From contig JAUZNZ010000008.1 in the NCBI GenBank assembly GCA_030706735.1, positions 1 to 64,000 of the forward strand: 64,000 nucleotides of DNA, given 5' to 3'. A program made the translations under genes and the position numbers. Below are positions 26,180-34,849 of the stretch, piece by piece. The DNA comes from Bacteroidota bacterium (GTDB taxonomy: Bacteria; Bacteroidota; Bacteroidia; Chitinophagales; Chitinophagaceae). The notes beneath the pieces are model-generated. The model searched no databases, was not told the DNA's origin, and was given only the letters and a program-made list of their open reading frames with translations. The stretch's first letter is position 1. Every line of letters starts with the position of its first letter.

Positions 26180-29100
26180 ATGAAAGTGTTTCGATTTGCT
26201 TTAGCAGGGATATCGGCCGGACTTTTTTTTTCGTGCAGCAATAAGCACACCCTATTTGAAAAAATTGATCCTTCACATTCCGGCATTACGTTTAACAATC
26301 AGATCACGGAAAATGACTCCACCAATCCGATGGATGTGGTGAACATTTACAATGGGGGCGGCATCGGGATCGGGGACTTTAACCAGGACGGATTACCCGA
26401 CATCTACTTCGGCGGAAATAGGGTCCCGGGCAGGCTATATCTCAACAAAGGCAATTTCAAATTCGAGGATGTCACCGAAGCCGCAGGCGTGGGCGGCATG
26501 GGGAGATGGGAGAGGGGCATTTCCGTGGTCGACATAAATAACGACGGTCTGCCGGATATTTATATCTGCAATACCATCGATAGGGACTCGCTCAAAAGGC
26601 GGAATATCCTCTATGTCAATCAGGGAATGGGCAAAGACGGTATTCCGCATTTTAAAGACATGGCTGCTGAATATGGTCTCGACATTCACGTCCAGTCCAC
26701 CATGGCCAGCTTTTTTGATTATGACAATGACGGCGACCTGGATATGTACCTTACCGTCAACGAAGCGTCCAACGGCGACAATACGTCCACTTTTTTCCAT
26801 CGTGACCCAAAGGGGTCCGCCCCAAGCCTCGGGCGACTATTCCGAAACGACTGGGATCCTTCGCTCGGACACGCGGTCTACCATGACGTGTCGGCACAGG
26901 CAGGTATTAATTTTGAAGGTTTCGGTCACGCGGCGACCATCTGCGACATCAACAACGACGGCTGGAAAGATATCTATGTCTCCGATGATTTTTTATCCAG
27001 CAATCTGCTCTATATCAATAATCACGACGGCACATTCACCAACCGGGTCAAGGACTATTTCAAGCACACCTCATACAACTCCATGGGTCAGGATGTCGTG
27101 GATATGAACAATGACGGTTTGCCCGACATCGTTGAGCTGGATATGGCTCCCCAGGATAACTACCGTAAGAAAACAATGGCCAGTTCCGACAATTACTATA
27201 CCTATCAGAACTTTGACGCCCTCGGCATGGAATACCAATACGTGCGGAATACCTTTCAACTCAACCAGGGCCCCCGGGTCGGAGAGAACGATTCGATCGG
27301 TATCCCGGCCTTTAGCGAAATTGCCTACCAGAGCGGCATCGCCGAAACGGATTGGAGTTGGTCTCCTCTCATAACAGATTTCGACAACGACGGTTATCGT
27401 GACCTGGTCGTCACCAACGGATTTCCAAAGGATGTTTCAGACAAGGATTTTACCGCCTACCAGAATAAGAACAAAGGACGTGTGGACAAAGCGACCCTGA
27501 TCTCCCAGATCCCCGAGGTCAAGCTGCACAATTACGCCTACCGCAACACCCGGGATCTACGCTTTGCGGATATGACCGCCGATTGGGGCCTGGAACAACC
27601 CACTTTCTCCAGCGGCGCAGCCTACGCGGATTTTGACAACGACGGCGCGATCGATATGGTGATCAGCAATATAAATGATGTGGCTCTTGTGTACCGCAAC
27701 AGGTCCAGGGACAAGGATACGCTGAATACGCACTTCCTGCAGGTCCGGTATCACGGGGGCAGGCAGAATAGTAACGGACTGGGCGCGGTGGCGGCGATCT
27801 ATTACGATCATGGCAGGACCCAGGTTTATGACAACAATCCATACCGGGGATATATCTCTACCATGGAGGATATTACGCATTTCGGGCTCGGGCCGGTAAC
27901 GACCGTCGATTCGCTCGTGATACGATGGCCGAACCGCAGACAACAGACAATAAAGAACCTGAAGGCAGATCAGATCATAACCGTGAATGTGGCGGATGCT
28001 CATGTTCCGTTCTCTTATGATCAGCCGGCCATTGACAGCAACGCGCTGTTTGACGACGTAACACGCGCGAAGGGCATTTATTACCGGGATATTGATCATG
28101 ACTTTATCGATTTTAATATTCAGCCCTTATTGCCGCACAAGCTCTCCCAATATTCCCCGGCCCTGGCAGCGGCCGACCTCGATGGAAATGGTTCCGACGA
28201 CCTCGTCATCGGCGGAAATGGGAATTTGCCGGCCCAGGTATTGCTCCAGCGTCCAGACGGGAGTTTTATGCAAAGAGAGCTACTGCCTGGCGCGACAACC
28301 GGGTCGCCGAATGGCAAGGATGAAGGATTATTGCTCTTTGACGCGAACGGCGACGGCAAACCTGATCTCTATATAGCCAGCGGGGGGTATGCATTGGCGC
28401 CGGGTGATCCGGGCTACCAGGACAGGCTCTATCTGAACGACGGAAAAGGGAATTTCAAATGGGATTCATTGGCCCTGCCCCGCAATACGGCCAGCAAATT
28501 CTGTGTCCGCGCCATGGATTATAACCATGACGGGAAATTGGATCTTTTTGTCTCCAGCCGTGTGGACCCCTGGAATTACCCCAGGCCGGTCAGTAGTTTC
28601 ATTTTCAGGAATGATACGGAGAACGGTCGCGTGAAATTCACCGATGTCACCGCTCAGGTCGCGCCCGACCTCAAAAATATCGGGATGATCTGCGACGCGC
28701 TCTTTACCGATTTTGATGGCGACGGCCAAACCGACCTGATCGTCATCGGGGAATGGATGCCCATTACGTTGCTGAAAAATGCGAATGGAAAATTCACGAA
28801 TGTCACCCCCGCCTCCGGGCTGGGCGAATGGAAGGGCTGGTGGAATTCCATCGCTGCGGGTGATTTCCGGCACACCGGAAGGATCGACTATATCGTGGGC
28901 AATACCGGGTTGAATTCCCTGTATCAGCCAACTGACCGGGAACCGGTATTCATCACGGCAAAGGATTTTAACGGCAATGGGAAATATATTGCGATCCCTT
29001 CCTTATTCCTCCCGGATCGGCAGGGTGAAAGAAAAGAGTTCCCGGAGCCGACCAGGGACGCCATTGCCAAGGTGATGCCCATCATAAAAAAGAAATTTGC

Positions 29101-29782
29101 AACCTACAAGCCCTATGCATCCGCAACGATGGATGAAGTGCTGACCCCCGACCAGCGCGATGGCGCGATGCGGCTAAAAGTCAATACGCTCCAATCCTGT
29201 TACCTGCGAAATGACGGCGGCGGAAAATTTACGGCGATCCCGTTGCCCCCGGAGGCCCAGGTTTCTGCGCTCAGTGGAATGGTCGTTGACGATTTTGACG
29301 GCGATGGTAATCTGGATGTACTCATCAACGGCAATGACTTCGGAACCGAGATTGGCATCGGACGTTACGATGCGCTGAACGGCTTATTACTAAAAGGGGA
29401 CGGAACAGGCGGTTTTACCCCCTTGTCTATTTTGCAGAGCGGGATCTACATCCCCGGAGACGGGAAGGCCCTGGTGAAGCTCAGATCCTCTTCCGGAAAC
29501 TACCTGGTCGCTGCCAGCCAGAACAAAGGCGACCTGAAGTTATTTGAACTGAATGCAAAGACCTTCTGTATCCCCATCGGCAACGATGAGGTGAGCGCCA
29601 TGATCCGGTTCAGGAATGGGAAAACGCAAAGAGAAGAATTCTATTATGGCACCTCATTCTTGTCTGAATCAGCCAGGTTCCTCCGCGTGGATAACCAGGT
29701 GGTTAAAGTGACGATCATGGACTCCAGGGGAGAGAGCCGCGAGGTCATTCCCCCGGCCATGCCCGGCCGTCGGGGGCTCTAG
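26180..29782 (+). CDS. FG-GAP/VCBS-repeat lipoprotein with ASPIC/UnbV domain
   Basis: This is a surface-exposed lipoprotein (lipobox FFSCSNK) with integrin-like beta-propeller blades. At least twelve Ca-binding loops of the DxDxDG type are visible, such as DFNQDGLPD, DYDNDGDLD, DANGDGKPD and DFDGDGNLD, arranged in two groups. Between them (about residues 540-620) lies an ASPIC/UnbV segment with VTTVDSLVIRWPNRRQQTIK. The length is 1200 residues. Proteins like this commonly follow SusC/SusD pairs in this phylum and are thought to bind glycan. Its stop codon overlaps that of the convergent cytochrome gene (CTAG). Confidence 0.9.
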   Translation: MKVFRFALAGISAGLFFSCSNKHTLFEKIDPSHSGITFNNQITENDSTNPMDVVNIYNGGGIGIGDFNQDGLPDIYFGGNRVPGRLYLNKGNFKFEDVTEAAGVGGMGRWERGISVVDINNDGLPDIYICNTIDRDSLKRRNILYVNQGMGKDGIPHFKDMAAEYGLDIHVQSTMASFFDYDNDGDLDMYLTVNEASNGDNTSTFFHRDPKGSAPSLGRLFRNDWDPSLGHAVYHDVSAQAGINFEGFGHAATICDINNDGWKDIYVSDDFLSSNLLYINNHDGTFTNRVKDYFKHTSYNSMGQDVVDMNNDGLPDIVELDMAPQDNYRKKTMASSDNYYTYQNFDALGMEYQYVRNTFQLNQGPRVGENDSIGIPAFSEIAYQSGIAETDWSWSPLITDFDNDGYRDLVVTNGFPKDVSDKDFTAYQNKNKGRVDKATLISQIPEVKLHNYAYRNTRDLRFADMTADWGLEQPTFSSGAAYADFDNDGAIDMVISNINDVALVYRNRSRDKDTLNTHFLQVRYHGGRQNSNGLGAVAAIYYDHGRTQVYDNNPYRGYISTMEDITHFGLGPVTTVDSLVIRWPNRRQQTIKNLKADQIITVNVADAHVPFSYDQPAIDSNALFDDVTRAKGIYYRDIDHDFIDFNIQPLLPHKLSQYSPALAAADLDGNGSDDLVIGGNGNLPAQVLLQRPDGSFMQRELLPGATTGSPNGKDEGLLLFDANGDGKPDLYIASGGYALAPGDPGYQDRLYLNDGKGNFKWDSLALPRNTASKFCVRAMDYNHDGKLDLFVSSRVDPWNYPRPVSSFIFRNDTENGRVKFTDVTAQVAPDLKNIGMICDALFTDFDGDGQTDLIVIGEWMPITLLKNANGKFTNVTPASGLGEWKGWWNSIAAGDFRHTGRIDYIVGNTGLNSLYQPTDREPVFITAKDFNGNGKYIAIPSLFLPDRQGERKEFPEPTRDAIAKVMPIIKKKFATYKPYASATMDEVLTPDQRDGAMRLKVNTLQSCYLRNDGGGKFTAIPLPPEAQVSALSGMVVDDFDGDGNLDVLINGNDFGTEIGIGRYDALNGLLLKGDGTGGFTPLSILQSGIYIPGDGKALVKLRSSSGNYLVAASQNKGDLKLFELNAKTFCIPIGNDEVSAMIRFRNGKTQREEFYYGTSFLSESARFLRVDNQVVKVTIMDSRGESREVIPPAMPGRRGL

Positions 29783-31056
29783 CTTTTTTTTGCCTTTATT
29801 TTTTCCAGGTATTGAAGGGTGCTTTCCGGATAAATGGCTATCCGGTGCGTCCGCACCAGGGCCGGGGTCGCCTTGCTCGCGCCGGAAAGCAATTCCTTGC
29901 TCATTCCCGAACCTTGTATGGCAATTTTTTGCGAGGCCAGGGCCGGCATATGACAGTCGATACAATTATCGCTCAGCACCAGTCCCGGGGTCGGATGCAT
30001 GGTGCACGTATTGTGCGCGGCCTCATTATGACAGGCAATGCAACGTTGCGAGAACAGTTTCGGATCGTTCACCTCGCGGGCATGCACATGGTGGCAGGAG
30101 GAACAATCTATTTGGGAACGAATGAAACACCTGCTCGACAGGAGGAGCCCATACTGATTGCCATGAACCTCCGGAACCGCGGTTCCCTTTCCGAGCCCGG
30201 GTTGATAATAATTTCGCAAAGTATCCCCGGCCCTGAAACTAAAGGCCGGCTTCAAAGCGACCCCCAGGCCCGAATGACAAAGAGCGCAGGCATCCAGCCT
30301 TCGTTGCCGGGGTAGTAAGGCGGGATTAATGATATATCTGGCATGGCGGTCTCCGGGATGCGCGGTTTGATAGTTGACGTGCTGCGCCGCCGGTCCATGA
30401 CATCTTTCACAATCGATGCCATAGAGGATCTGGGACTTGTCGATGATCTCCTGGTCATAGACCGCATCCGGACCCGATCCGGCATTCGTGGCATGGCATT
30501 CGAGACAGTAGGCAGTGACCTGACGATTAAACCGGATCGAATCAGGATAGTAACCCGGACTATTGCACCAACCATCCGTAGTAGTGGAGTACGAGATGGG
30601 CAGCTGATATAATTTCCCATCGTCACCGTAATAGAGATAAGTCTGGCCCTTCCTGCCCGAACCGATCACGATCTCGAACCGCTCGCTCCTGAATTTCTTT
30701 CCATTGACCAGGGCGGTTTGAAAAAACCCGGTATCCTTTTGCTCCATGACCACTTCGGTGGATGAACTGAAAAGGTATCGGTTCCTTCGGCTGTCGAAGC
30801 TCCCCTTTATCGTCGCCGCCGAAGCAGGCCTGGAGTCGCGGTAATGCGCCGTTTGAATATGGCTTTTGTATAGGTCCGCATGACAGGAGATGCATGCGGC
30901 GGAGCCCGCAAATGCCTTGCCATACCCGTCTTTTATGGGTCCGCTCTCGTCGCTCTCCTGCCGCGAACTGCACATATTGGCGCAAAAAAAGACGGCTATC
31001 ATGAGGGCCGCCGGGATAGTTTGAGTGTTCCTGATCTTCCGGAAGGAGGTTGGCAT
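29779..31056 (-). CDS. multihaem cytochrome c-like protein (seven CxxCH)
   Basis: Seven c-type haem sites are visible: CISCH, CLECH, CERCH, CALCH, CSSCH, CIACH and CIDCH. A hydrophobic leader ends at FCANMCSS, which looks like a lipobox, so it is probably an envelope lipoprotein. The order and spacing resemble cytochrome c554/DmsE-like domains; no TPR tail follows. It may carry electrons across the envelope, but the redox partner is unknown. It is divergent from the GH27 gene, sharing a 37-base intergenic region, and converges on the VCBS gene. Confidence 0.88.
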   Translation of the reverse strand: MPTSFRKIRNTQTIPAALMIAVFFCANMCSSRQESDESGPIKDGYGKAFAGSAACISCHADLYKSHIQTAHYRDSRPASAATIKGSFDSRRNRYLFSSSTEVVMEQKDTGFFQTALVNGKKFRSERFEIVIGSGRKGQTYLYYGDDGKLYQLPISYSTTTDGWCNSPGYYPDSIRFNRQVTAYCLECHATNAGSGPDAVYDQEIIDKSQILYGIDCERCHGPAAQHVNYQTAHPGDRHARYIINPALLPRQRRLDACALCHSGLGVALKPAFSFRAGDTLRNYYQPGLGKGTAVPEVHGNQYGLLLSSRCFIRSQIDCSSCHHVHAREVNDPKLFSQRCIACHNEAAHNTCTMHPTPGLVLSDNCIDCHMPALASQKIAIQGSGMSKELLSGASKATPALVRTHRIAIYPESTLQYLEKIKAKKS

Positions 31057-31060
31057 ACGT

Positions 31061-31083
31061 ATTTGCCTTAAATTTAGGCAAAT
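31061..31083. promoter_or_regulatory. palindromic shared promoter region
   Basis: The 37 bases between the divergent cytochrome and GH27 genes contain a perfect 8-bp inverted repeat, ATTTGCCT at 31061-31068 and AGGCAAAT at 31076-31083, around TAAATTT. Both strands can be read as TAAATTTA, one base off the -7 consensus. It may be two overlapping promoters, or an operator on top of them. Confidence 0.4.
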
Positions 31084-31093
31084 TTAGTCTACC

Positions 31094-32299
31094 ATGATGC
31101 GACTCACGACGCTTGCTGCCTTACTATCCTTTTCGATCGCCGCCCGGGCCCAGAAATTTGAAAATCTCGCCATGACCCCACCCATGGGCTGGAATAGCTG
31201 GAATACGTTTGCCGTAAAGATCGACGAGAAAATGGTTATGGACATGGCCGACGCGATGGTGACCTCCGGCATGCGGGACGCCGGCTATATCTATCTGGTG
31301 CTCGATGACGGCTGGATGGCCATGGAGCGCGACGCCCAGGGCAACCTCGTTCCTGACCCGCAGAAATTCCCGCACGGCATCAAGGCGGTTGCCGATTATG
31401 TCCATTCGAAGGGATTGAAATTCGGATTATACAACTGCGCGGGCACCAAGACCTGCGCCGGATACCCCGGCACGCGCGGCTGCGAATACCAGGATGCGAG
31501 GAATTATGCGGCCTGGGAGATAGACTACTTGAAATTCGACTGGTGCAGTAGCGAGGGGATCAATGCCCGCGAGGCATACGCCACGATGAGCAAGGCGCTC
31601 CGCAAAGCAGGACGGCCCATCATTTTCAGTTTATGCGAATGGGGGCAGAATAAGCCCTGGGAATGGGCGGCTCCGATAGGCCAGCTCTGGCGGACGACGG
31701 GAGATATCAATCCCCTTTACGATGGGATCAAACGGTATGGCAACTGGCACGCAAACGGCGTGATGACCATCGTCGATTTGCAGGCGGACCTCGCCAGGTA
31801 TGCCGGCCCCGGTCATTGGAATGACCCCGATATGCTCGAGGTCGGGAACGGCATGTCCCAGCCTGAAGACCGAACCCATTTCTCCATGTGGTGCATGCTG
31901 GCGGCCCCGTTGATCTCCGGCAACGATCTTCGTAAAATGTCCCCGCAGACCACGGCCATTCTCACCAATAAGGAGGCCATCGCCATTGACCAGGACCCGC
32001 TGGGGGCGCAAGGGATCAGGTATTCAACCAGGGACAGCGTCGAAACCTGGGTGAAACCCCTGCAGAACGGGGATTGGGCGATTTGTTTCCTGAACCGCTC
32101 CCTGAATCCGAAAAACCTGTCCTTCGATTGGGGAAAAGAAAATATCGCGGATTCGTTGGTGCACTCCGCATTGAATGTGCATTCGACAACCTATTCCTTG
32201 CATGATTGCTGGCAAGGGAAAAATGTCGGCAGCACATCGGCCCCGCTTGCAGCAACCATTCCTCCGCACGACGTGATCCTGCTGAGGCTGAAGAAATGA
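31094..32299 (+). CDS. alpha-galactosidase, glycoside hydrolase family 27
   Basis: This is a retaining enzyme that removes terminal alpha-galactose, probably in the periplasm. A signal peptide (MMRLTTLAALLSFSIAARAQ) is followed by the GH27 start MTPPMGWNSWN and LVLDDGW. The nucleophile is Asp149 in YLKFDWC. The acid/base aspartate lies in GHWNDPDMLEVGNG (Asp244/246 region). SGNDLRKM and IAIDQDPLG lead to a C-terminal beta domain. The length (401 residues) is typical. It belongs with GH2 and SusC/SusD in a galactoside-type utilisation region. Confidence 0.95.
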   Translation: MMRLTTLAALLSFSIAARAQKFENLAMTPPMGWNSWNTFAVKIDEKMVMDMADAMVTSGMRDAGYIYLVLDDGWMAMERDAQGNLVPDPQKFPHGIKAVADYVHSKGLKFGLYNCAGTKTCAGYPGTRGCEYQDARNYAAWEIDYLKFDWCSSEGINAREAYATMSKALRKAGRPIIFSLCEWGQNKPWEWAAPIGQLWRTTGDINPLYDGIKRYGNWHANGVMTIVDLQADLARYAGPGHWNDPDMLEVGNGMSQPEDRTHFSMWCMLAAPLISGNDLRKMSPQTTAILTNKEAIAIDQDPLGAQGIRYSTRDSVETWVKPLQNGDWAICFLNRSLNPKNLSFDWGKENIADSLVHSALNVHSTTYSLHDCWQGKNVGSTSAPLAATIPPHDVILLRLKK

Positions 32300-32332
32300 T
32301 TCGCATCCGGAGCGCAGCATTCGACGCTTGCT

Positions 32333-32905
32333 CTACTTGGTTCTTGTGTACTTGATCTCCATATTCTTGAACTCCTTCCCACCCGACATCGCATACATCT
32401 CCATGATCTGCGTATTGTCGTCGACGAATTTTAACACCTCGCGAACGGGGATGTCTTTACCCGACACCGGATCTACCATGTTGCCGGTAAAAATAATGCT
32501 GTTCGACTGGGCGTCCCACTTGCCCTCAAGGAACATCATCCCCGTCCCCATATTGTCGATCCACGAATTGACAAAGGTCTTTTTGGCATTGTCATATCCG
32601 GTGACGCTGATGCCTTCAAAGGGCATTCCCATGAAATTGCTGCTGTTCTTTGCCTGAAGATACCGGCCTCCAAGGATCGTATCATTTTGTGAGACGCCGG
32701 TGGCATGCATCACGGGAGCGCCCGGTTGCATCCACATGCTGATATCGCCCGACCAGGTGCCGACGGATTTGGCCATCATCTTGTGAATATTGCCGGGGGC
32801 GGCATAGTCCATCATGGCTTTCATTTCTTCCTGGCTTTGAGCCAGGGTCGGATGGGTTAGCAGGCAGGGGGCGGCAATAAGCAGGAGCAGGCTTATCTTC
32901 TTCAT
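32333..32905 (-). CDS. DUF1579-family secreted protein
   Basis: This is an exported protein of 190 residues with signal peptide MKKISLLLLIAAPCLLTHPT. The family features are present: GTWSGDISMWMQPGAPV, ILGGRYLQAKN and GYDNAKKTFVNSWIDNMGTG. DUF1579 proteins have a lipocalin-like beta fold and no settled function. It converges with the GH27 gene and is divergent from the SRPBCC gene. Confidence 0.85.
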   Translation of the reverse strand: MKKISLLLLIAAPCLLTHPTLAQSQEEMKAMMDYAAPGNIHKMMAKSVGTWSGDISMWMQPGAPVMHATGVSQNDTILGGRYLQAKNSSNFMGMPFEGISVTGYDNAKKTFVNSWIDNMGTGMMFLEGKWDAQSNSIIFTGNMVDPVSGKDIPVREVLKFVDDNTQIMEMYAMSGGKEFKNMEIKYTRTK

Positions 32906-33006
32906 AATTTGGTGTTTTTAGTTAGAAAAAAGTTACGAATAAATACCTGGATCGGGACCAAATAGCCCCCTAAATTTTTCCATGGACCATCCAATGGTTT
33001 ATGGTT

Positions 33007-33014
33007 TACCTTTG
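33007..33014 (+). promoter_or_regulatory. putative -7 element of the SRPBCC/SDR operon
   Basis: TACCTTTG matches TAnnTTTG exactly, 20 bases before the ATG at 33035. No clear -33 box was seen. Confidence 0.35.
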
Positions 33015-33034
33015 GCAGTACAAAATCAATCGAT

Positions 33035-33490
33035 ATGAGCCAGCCCTTGCTCGTCCGGAATGTCATAACGATCGCCGCCTCCCCGCAGAAGGTCTGGGAC
33101 GCCCTGGTCAATCCGGCACAGACCAGAAGATATATGTTTGGTTGCGAGACGGTATCCGATTGGAAAGCAGGAAGTCCTCTCCTCTGGCAAGGGAATTTTG
33201 AAGGGGTCGACCTGGTCGCCGTAAAGGGCTTTATCAAGGCGATACGGCCTGCGGAATATCTTGCCTACACCGTATTCGACCCGAATATAGGTATGGAGGA
33301 TATCCCCGAGAACTACCTTACGGTAACGTATGAACTTTCCGAAAAGGACGGCCAGACTGTTTTGACCGTTACCCAGAGTGGTTTCGAGACCGTGGCTGAC
33401 GGCGCAAGGAGGTTTAAGGAGGCGTCCAATGATGGGCACGGCTGGGAGCCTATTCTGATCGAGATCAAAAAACTGGTTGAATCAGCATGA
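33035..33490 (+). CDS. SRPBCC (AHSA1-like) domain protein
   Basis: This is a small 151-residue START-like protein. The fold signature begins at RNVITIAASPQKVWDALVNP, with an internal GCETVSDWKAGSPLLW (characteristic of AHSA1-type SRPBCC) and LTYELSEKDGQTVLTVTQSGF-type strands before the C-terminal helix (GWEPILIEIKKLVE). Such proteins bind hydrophobic ligands or act as Hsp90-activator-like factors. The function here is unknown. Its stop overlaps the next gene's ATG by four bases. Confidence 0.88.
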   Translation: MSQPLLVRNVITIAASPQKVWDALVNPAQTRRYMFGCETVSDWKAGSPLLWQGNFEGVDLVAVKGFIKAIRPAEYLAYTVFDPNIGMEDIPENYLTVTYELSEKDGQTVLTVTQSGFETVADGARRFKEASNDGHGWEPILIEIKKLVESA

Positions 33491-34266
33491 TGGCTCAGCA
33501 AAATGAAGCGCCCGGCAAACCCGTGGCGATCGTAACGGGCGCCGGGCAGGGTATCGGCCTGGCCATTTCGCGTGAGCTGGCCAGCCAGGGTTCCTGCGTG
33601 CTATTGAATGATATCGATCCTGTCCTGACCGGCCAGGCTGCCGCATCGATCGAAAAGGAATTCGGTCATTGTTTCGGCCTGCACGGCGATTCGGGGGATG
33701 TCGGCTTCATCCGGTCCATGGTCGATGAGGCCGTCAGGCGGTTCGGCCGCCTGACCACGGTGGTCGCCAATGCGGGCATCACGTTGTTTGGCGATTTCCT
33801 TGAATATGAACCGGAAGCCTTTCAACGCATTGTCCATACGAATCTAAGGGGCGGTTTCTTTCTTGCGCAGGCTGCCGCCAGGCAGATGATCAGGCAGGGC
33901 GGCGGCGGCAGTATCCTGTTCATGTCCTCCGTAACGGGTCACCAGGCACATAAGAACCTCGCCGCATACGGGATGACCAAAGCGGCACTTGAAATGCTGG
34001 CCAGGAACCTGGTCATGGAATTGTCTCCCTACCGGATTACCGTCAACGCCATCGCTCCCGGCGCCACCGTCACCGAACGCACCTCCGGGGATCCTGGTTA
34101 TACGGCGATATGGTCCGACATCACCCCGATGGGAAGGCCTGCCACGACCGCCGATATTGCCTATGCCGCTGCCTTCCTCGTCTCGGAAAGAGCAACGCAT
34201 ATCACGGGTCAGACGCTGATCGTCGATGGCGGATGGACGGTCGTCAGTCCTTCACCTTACCGGTAA
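33487..34266 (+). CDS. short-chain dehydrogenase/reductase (SDR)
   Basis: This is a classical SDR of 259 residues. The cofactor site is VTGAGQGIGLA, followed by NAGI, the catalytic Ser in MSSVTGH and YGMTK with Tyr and Lys. IAPGATVTERT and ITGQTLIVDGGW end the fold, as in glucose/3-oxoacyl-type reductases. The Asp near the end of strand two (LLNDIDPV) points to NAD(H) rather than NADP(H). It is translationally coupled to the SRPBCC gene. The substrate is unknown. Confidence 0.92.
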   Translation: MMAQQNEAPGKPVAIVTGAGQGIGLAISRELASQGSCVLLNDIDPVLTGQAAASIEKEFGHCFGLHGDSGDVGFIRSMVDEAVRRFGRLTTVVANAGITLFGDFLEYEPEAFQRIVHTNLRGGFFLAQAAARQMIRQGGGGSILFMSSVTGHQAHKNLAAYGMTKAALEMLARNLVMELSPYRITVNAIAPGATVTERTSGDPGYTAIWSDITPMGRPATTADIAYAAAFLVSERATHITGQTLIVDGGWTVVSPSPYR

Positions 34267-34288
34267 TGAACAGCCGCGGGAAGACCTT

Positions 34289-34819
34289 CTATTTCCTCTT
34301 CGGCTTCGTGGGGGCGATAATGCCATGGAAGGAGATCGGCTGCTTGGTCGTGTTGATCACCTGCAGCGTGGCATATCCATCTTCTGAAACGCTTAACGAC
34401 AATTGCTGTACATCCCCCGCATCCTTTGGCTTGATCCGGATGTCCCACCCGCCTTTCTTGCCGGGAACAGCGCTATAGGAGAAATCTTTGGACGTAAATT
34501 GAATGCCCCCCTCCCTCGGATCGATCGGCGCCGAATAGGCCCTGCCGAAATAGGGCAAATAACTCACGATGGAGGCCTTCCCCACGGTCAGATCGTAGTC
34601 GGACGTCAGCTGCCTGACCCGGCCGCCCATCGGCATGGCCGTCTGCGCCTGAAATACATAGCTCTGCGATTCGATGAGATTCTTGATCAGCGCCCGCTGC
34701 GCTGCTTTCTTGTCCTGTGCGGGCGCTGCAGGCACAGACTGGGCAACGACAGGGGAATGGCCGATGCAAAGGGCGAGAACGAATAGAATGCAGGCTCTCT
34801 TCGCGGACGACGTTTTCAT
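34289..34819 (-). CDS. DUF4251-family secreted protein
   Basis: The start at 34819 gives a signal peptide (MKTSSAKRACILFVLALCIG); the upstream ATG at 34828 adds only three residues. The body matches DUF4251: RALIKNLIESQSYVFQAQTA, VRQLTSDYDLTVGK, YLPYFGRAYSAPIDPREGG and the late VSEDGYATLQVINTTKQPIS strand pair. The family is restricted to Bacteroidota and of unknown function. It lies convergent to the SDR gene and just downstream of the large helical hypothetical gene on the same strand. Confidence 0.85.
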   Translation of the reverse strand: MKTSSAKRACILFVLALCIGHSPVVAQSVPAAPAQDKKAAQRALIKNLIESQSYVFQAQTAMPMGGRVRQLTSDYDLTVGKASIVSYLPYFGRAYSAPIDPREGGIQFTSKDFSYSAVPGKKGGWDIRIKPKDAGDVQQLSLSVSEDGYATLQVINTTKQPISFHGIIAPTKPKRK

Positions 34820-34849
34820 GATGTGCATAAACGGGAAGTTTAAAAGTGT

